From positions 1-11,448 of the forward strand of contig CALBVQ010000233.1 of NCBI GenBank assembly GCA_937969485.1: a stretch of DNA of 11,448 nt. The letters run 5' to 3'. Within the stretch, counting starts at the first letter, position 1, and each line of letters opens with the position of its first letter. Shown in pieces: positions 8,401 to 11,448 of the stretch. Below the pieces are notes generated by a model. The model did no database searches, was not told the origin of the DNA, and saw only the letters and a program-made list of their open reading frames with translations. The position numbers were made by a program, and so were the translations under genes. Source of the DNA: an uncultured Saprospiraceae bacterium. GTDB lineage: Bacteria > Bacteroidota > Bacteroidia > Chitinophagales > Saprospiraceae.

Positions 8401-8563
8401 ACAAGTAAGTAACAATATTTAATGAATCTGTTTCTCTAAGTATATTCTCAAAGTGCAAACCTGATTCGGAAGGATCTATCTCACTAAAAAGATAGTTGCT
8501 GGTCTCTTGCTTACAAGAAAACAAAAAAATCACCGCAGCAAGAATCAAGAACTGTATTTTCAT
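5498..8563 (-). CDS. VCBS/FG-GAP repeat lipoprotein with a degenerate ASPIC/UnbV region
   Basis: This complete 1021-residue protein is predicted to be a surface or periplasmic lipoprotein. The signal MKIQFLILAAVIFLFSC has a good lipobox (LFSC, Cys17). Calcium-loop VCBS/FG-GAP motifs of the DxDxDGxxD type lie at 66-74, 118-126, 175-183, 247-255, 299-307, 383-391 and 462-470, then again at 660-668, 717-725, 772-780 and, weakly, 844-852. This suggests two beta-propeller-like blocks. Between them, residues about 511-580 occupy the ASPIC/UnbV position but lack its usual HFGLG and WPDG signatures; the corresponding stretches read LLLIPE and IYGNKQ. Cys537, Cys571 and Cys576 lie in the same part. 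The start codon is 3 bp after the stop of the upstream paralog (TAA AGA ATG), so the two are surely one operon. Such repeat proteins are common in Bacteroidota, often near SusC/SusD loci, but the substrate is unknown. The family assignment is strong; the function is not known. Confidence 0.9.
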   Translation of the reverse strand: MKIQFLILAAVIFLFSCKQETSNYLFSEIDPSESGLHFENILRETDSLNIVTYLYFYNGGGVAIGDLNNDKLPDVVLTSNQASDKIFLNRGELKFSDVTNSSGIDTAGLWSTGVTITDVNQDGWNDIYICRVGNYLGLHSQNSLYINQKDGTFIDEAEAYGLDFSGFSTQANFFDYDNDGDLDCYLLNHSIKNPGVFSQATVIRGSTDARAGDVLFQNDNGYFRNVNEQANIYSSPVGFGLGITTADFNRDGWQDIYVGNDFHENDYLYINQKDGTFVEVAEQVFGHTSNFTMGVAAQDLDNNGLIDIFSCDMMPDNEEVFKKSGGWENIEIYNFKRSYGYHHQSPRNAFQSNTGSPHFRFSEQAAYYGLHASDWSWSPIIADFDGNGENDLFISNGIVKRPNDMDFVNYMSDSNKDLDDSTLISLMPSGAERNRLYAQSDGKFTEVKIGNANMTTGAAIGDLDGDGDLDLILNNVNAKAGLLINNSDPVDYTRIYLTTAVSGGNQVQYQGGATVDVFVKDRKITWNSNNATGFQSCNQSLLLIPESYSNIDSIRVIYGNKQTGSTQLFTCKSADCNLTLSNPVPNAKTSVGSLAYTLSSKDSKLQLINDQSKEKLLTFNYANPPKRHIGFKAESPSLLEYSLVERLLDSPDVTSGVVTDLNNDGVQDAYFGRKRSQDNALIALRDGLFLSTQDSFMQIPQVADAAAYTTSVVKANDFDLEGDVDLFVGICNSFIEGEERKKSMLLINNGKGMLAPSELDVMGAVTDAQWLDLDNNGQKDLVVVGHWMPITIFYFEGKGVRKQELSNSVGMWNTIELCGDKLLLGNVGLNHRLRSLDLKLIITDINRDSRAEYIMAYVKDGELFSYHNFETLLSKFPMIRKSFSTHASFADVNLRQILSELKITNYETIDLDHQRSSYIELDGSYEIQPLPDNLQKGAITTIASVEKDRVVFAGNSSAFDPNWGRQDGFFPQLTSLSSQFTLIKQFPEIGGEIMDITTSKDSIMFHSRDFGIISIARSAVD

Positions 8564-8566
8564 TCT

Positions 8567-11448
8567 TTAGTTTTCGCTCTTGAAAATTATTGCGGAGTCG
8601 TTATTTCTGGACACAATGATATGCTGTTTATTCTGAATGTTTAATACATCAATATCTCTAATCTCTCCTTCGACAAACAGACCACTATTACTCGAATTCT
8701 CAAAATTAGCTTTACCATCTCCAAGCAGGACTATTCCTCTAGTCGCATCATAGCGTCCCATTTCAGGCTTTACTCCGTAAAGATTTCCTCCAGCTAAGAT
8801 ATCAAGATTTCCATCTCCATTTACATCAACCGATTCTATTGCATAAATAGGACTTTGCTGAGCAGCTGAATGTAAAGGCACCGCATTGAACTTCGTTCCA
8901 TTTTCATTGATAAAAATCATGGATCGCATTTCTTTTGCTTCCAAAGTCAACATACTAGCTCGCTGTTCTTCGTCGAATATGTCTTCAATTGTCTGGTTTG
9001 CATAGTCAATATATTTCACGTACTTCTTCTTCAAGTAAGGCAGCTGCATTGCGATATCTTGCCTCAAAACCAAAGGGTATGATTTGTCATCCTCGAAACG
9101 ACTGAGGATGTGTTCTACACTGCCATTCTTATCGAAGTCATTGACATACAACCGGACTGGCTTATCTTCGCTTGCTCTCAATCTTGAATTCAGTCCGTGA
9201 TTTCCAAGTACTATATCATCGAAGCCGTCGTTATTAAAATCCCCTACTTCGATCGTATTCCACCAGCCTGATAGATCCTTATCAATAAATGCCAAAGATT
9301 GGTCTTGATACTTGTTGCCATCATAAATAAAAACCTTTGGCGAAAAATATTCTCCACACACTACGACATCCAAGTACTCATCGTTATTTAGATTGACAAA
9401 AGCCACATCATTAATCAGTCCTATTCTATCGAAGCCTTCCGCTTTTTCAGCTGTTACATCCTTGTAAATACCACCATCATTTTCAAGTAATATAGCTGAG
9501 CAAGGAACACCATAATTTTGGGGCTTGACCCCTTCTCCTATCAATAGATCCATATCGCCATCACCATCAAAATCACCAGAACTTACAGCCGAATTGGCGG
9601 AAAATCCTTGCGTCGGAAATCGCTTATCGTACGCTGAAAAATTACCTTTTCCATCATTGATATAGATACCGTCCTTTAGGTTGGATGAAGCAGCACCAAA
9701 TTCAACACCTCCCCTTACTAAGTAAAGGTCTAGGTCTTGATCTCCATCGATATCAAAAAGCGCTAAATCAAGTTCTTCACCAGCCTTGCGCTTATCAAAC
9801 GCACTACTAATTTGCTTACGAAAAGTACCATCCTTCCGCTGCATATAGACTTCAGGAAGCGAATTCGAGGAGGAGGCAAATACTACATCATCTACCTTGT
9901 CGCCATTTAGATCTCCGACTGCCATATGTGGGGCTTGAGTTGAACGCATATGGAATAACAATCGCTCTGAATCAAAATCCACGTATGTATTTTCTTGATG
10001 TTTGAAATCCAGTTGTGTAGCATCAGTGACGTCTCTAAATAAAGGTTTCGTTGCTCCTTTTTCGTAATTGTATTTGGGTTTCCCCAAAGGCCAATGCAGA
10101 TTATGTCTCTTATTCGTTGCAAGCTGAAAAATTTCGTATTGTGCATCGGGCCAAATCACCTTGATGGAATCCACTTTATTTTGGCCTAAGCCAAAATGCA
10201 TAATGTAATCCATGGTAGATTGAAACCCTTTGGTCGGCATGAATTCAGCATATTGAACTGATTGTCCAGCGTACAAATAGACCTTAGTTCCTATGGCCGA
10301 TGTATTCTTGTTATCACTGCTAAAAGTGAATTGAACCCAATTATTATCCTCATTGCGATTCTCGTAGAAAAAAGGTGGCATATTTGCATTATTGACCACT
10401 AAATCTAGATCTCCATCAAGATCGAGATCACCATAAGCAGAACCGTTACTGTGCGAGGGTTCACCTAGCCCCCATTCAGCAGCAACATCTTCGAATTTCT
10501 CTCCCTGGCTATTCCTGTACATATAATTCTCGATTTTTTCACTTGGGATAGCGTCAATCAAGCTTTTGTAATTCACTTTATTATCCTTCACCATCGTTTG
10601 CACTACATCCTCGTCCGAAACATAATTCAAGAAATCAAGATCAGTAAGATCCTGCGCTGTTCCATTCGCTATATAAAGATCCTTCCATGTATCGTTATCA
10701 AAGTCCGCAATCAATGGTGCCCACGACCAGTCAGTAGCTTCAACTCCCATCGACCTGCCCATCTCTGCGAAAGTATGATCCGGTCGACTAACTTGAAGCA
10801 TATTTCTAGTGAATTGATGGTAGTAATCACTCTCGAGATTGTATTGATATTTATCCCAGTTCTCGAAAGTAGTCTTCGTCTTCGCCCTCCTATCTTTTCC
10901 AGGTAACATTTCAGTTACAAATATATCTGGAAGCAAATCGTTATTAATATCAGCCATATCCGCACCCATAGAAGCAGCTGAAATAGAATTCATCCGATCA
11001 GGTAAATCCTCGCTAAAGGTCCCGTCCTTCTCATTTATGTAAATATAATCACGCTCAAAAAAATCATTACTAACATAAATATCAGGGTATCCATCCATAT
11101 TAATATCTCCTACAGTTACACCCAATCCAAAACCAATCACACTTCCTAGTATCCCCGCTTCGGTACTTACATCGATAAATTTATCGCCCTCATTTCTTAA
11201 CAATTTATCTCCACCTATCTCGTCTCTCGTATATCTTAGATTGTTCTTTAGATTGAATGAACCTATGGCTTGATATGAATTATTCAACAAGTACAAATCA
11301 AGGTCGCCATCAAGATCATAATCGAAAAATGCCGCATGGGTGGAATACCCTTTGTCATTGATTCCATATTCTTCGGCCATTTCCACAAAAGTCTCGTCTC
11401 CCTGATTGATATACAGTTCATTCTGCTTATTATCCCCATTGATATCTC
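8567..11448 (-). CDS. VCBS/FG-GAP and ASPIC/UnbV protein, 5' end beyond the window
   Basis: This is the upstream paralog of the tandem pair. The frame is open to the right edge: residues before the GTG at 11384-11386 continue the family pattern (DINGDNKQNELYINQGDETF), aligning with NSLYINQKDGTF in the downstream protein, so the GTG is internal and not a start. About 959 residues are visible; compared with its neighbour, roughly 125 N-terminal residues, including any lipoprotein signal, are missing. At least eleven DxDxDGxxD-like calcium loops are seen, for example DYDLDGDLD, DINMDGYPD, DLDLDGDLD, DFDGDGDMD, DFNNDGFDD and DVNGDGNLD. A canonical ASPIC/UnbV domain lies at about 10120-10300, with GTKVYLYAGQ, GFQST, HFGLGQNKVDSIKVIWPD. 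The C-terminal block ends GNLYGVKPEMGRYDATRG...LFVEGEIRD. Likely an envelope protein co-transcribed with the gene at 5498-8563. The family is certain; ligand and role are unknown. Confidence 0.93.
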   Translation of the reverse strand, partial: DINGDNKQNELYINQGDETFVEMAEEYGINDKGYSTHAAFFDYDLDGDLDLYLLNNSYQAIGSFNLKNNLRYTRDEIGGDKLLRNEGDKFIDVSTEAGILGSVIGFGLGVTVGDINMDGYPDIYVSNDFFERDYIYINEKDGTFSEDLPDRMNSISAASMGADMADINNDLLPDIFVTEMLPGKDRRAKTKTTFENWDKYQYNLESDYYHQFTRNMLQVSRPDHTFAEMGRSMGVEATDWSWAPLIADFDNDTWKDLYIANGTAQDLTDLDFLNYVSDEDVVQTMVKDNKVNYKSLIDAIPSEKIENYMYRNSQGEKFEDVAAEWGLGEPSHSNGSAYGDLDLDGDLDLVVNNANMPPFFYENRNEDNNWVQFTFSSDNKNTSAIGTKVYLYAGQSVQYAEFMPTKGFQSTMDYIMHFGLGQNKVDSIKVIWPDAQYEIFQLATNKRHNLHWPLGKPKYNYEKGATKPLFRDVTDATQLDFKHQENTYVDFDSERLLFHMRSTQAPHMAVGDLNGDKVDDVVFASSSNSLPEVYMQRKDGTFRKQISSAFDKRKAGEELDLALFDIDGDQDLDLYLVRGGVEFGAASSNLKDGIYINDGKGNFSAYDKRFPTQGFSANSAVSSGDFDGDGDMDLLIGEGVKPQNYGVPCSAILLENDGGIYKDVTAEKAEGFDRIGLINDVAFVNLNNDEYLDVVVCGEYFSPKVFIYDGNKYQDQSLAFIDKDLSGWWNTIEVGDFNNDGFDDIVLGNHGLNSRLRASEDKPVRLYVNDFDKNGSVEHILSRFEDDKSYPLVLRQDIAMQLPYLKKKYVKYIDYANQTIEDIFDEEQRASMLTLEAKEMRSMIFINENGTKFNAVPLHSAAQQSPIYAIESVDVNGDGNLDILAGGNLYGVKPEMGRYDATRGIVLLGDGKANFENSSNSGLFVEGEIRDIDVLNIQNKQHIIVSRNNDSAIIFKSEN

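Larger units (their letters stand above)
5498..11448 (-). repeat. Tandem duplication of a VCBS/ASPIC gene
   Basis: The two large minus-strand genes align along their whole shared length. Examples are GFSTQANFFDYDNDGDLDCYLLNHS against GYSTHAAFFDYDLDGDLDLYLLNNS, and ASDWSWSPIIADFDGNGENDLFISNG against ATDWSWAPLIADFDNDTWKDLYIANG. Residual nucleotide identity is also visible, for example 7741-7811 against 11023-11093. The copies are diverged, so the duplication is old or the pair was inherited as a unit. Similarity falls in the ASPIC region and toward the C-terminus. Confidence 0.8.

Noticed and set aside
11384..11386. GTG as the start of the upstream VCBS gene
   Set aside because: The frame continues to the window edge with residues that align to the family, so the true start is outside the window.
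5498..11448. Whether the regular repeats here are a CRISPR or other DNA repeat array
   Set aside because: The repetition comes from coding of DxDxDG calcium loops at irregular spacing; there are no identical repeats with unique spacers.

Overview
The window looks like chromosomal DNA from a member of the Bacteroidota, probably a marine or free-living cytophagal or flavobacterial lineage. The evidence is an AT-rich composition, translation starts without recognisable Shine-Dalgarno sequences, a TAnnTTTG-type -7 element ahead of one gene, a small secreted protein with a Por-secretion-tail-like C-terminus, and two very long VCBS/FG-GAP surface proteins typical of this phylum. I cannot name a genus.

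Layout from left to right. Positions 1-2066 (minus strand) hold the N-terminal 688 residues of a phosphoenolpyruvate carboxylase; the C-terminus lies beyond the left edge. A 216-bp divergent spacer with a short direct repeat follows. Positions 2283-3752 (plus) encode an NhaC-family Na+/H+ antiporter. After a 380-bp stretch with no convincing gene, 4135-4680 (plus) encodes a small exported protein of unknown function. It converges on 4743-5126 (minus), a 127-residue secreted protein that is little more than a signal peptide and a T9SS-sorting-domain-like tail. A perfect GAAA-loop hairpin lies between these two. Another 371 bp without a gene (5127-5497) follows.

The right half (5498-11448, minus) is a tandem pair of paralogous VCBS/ASPIC-UnbV proteins, separated by only 3 bp and almost certainly co-transcribed. 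The upstream member (8567-11448) runs off the right edge and keeps a canonical ASPIC/UnbV domain. The downstream member (5498-8563) is a complete 1021-residue predicted lipoprotein whose ASPIC region and last C-terminal repeat have lost their signature residues.

The genes do not form one obvious pathway: PEP carboxylase is anaplerotic, NhaC handles ion and pH homeostasis, and the VCBS pair is probably an envelope or surface module. I see no CRISPR array, tRNA or rRNA gene, insertion sequence, prophage or clearly new defence system. The most interesting material is the asymmetric decay within the tandem VCBS pair.
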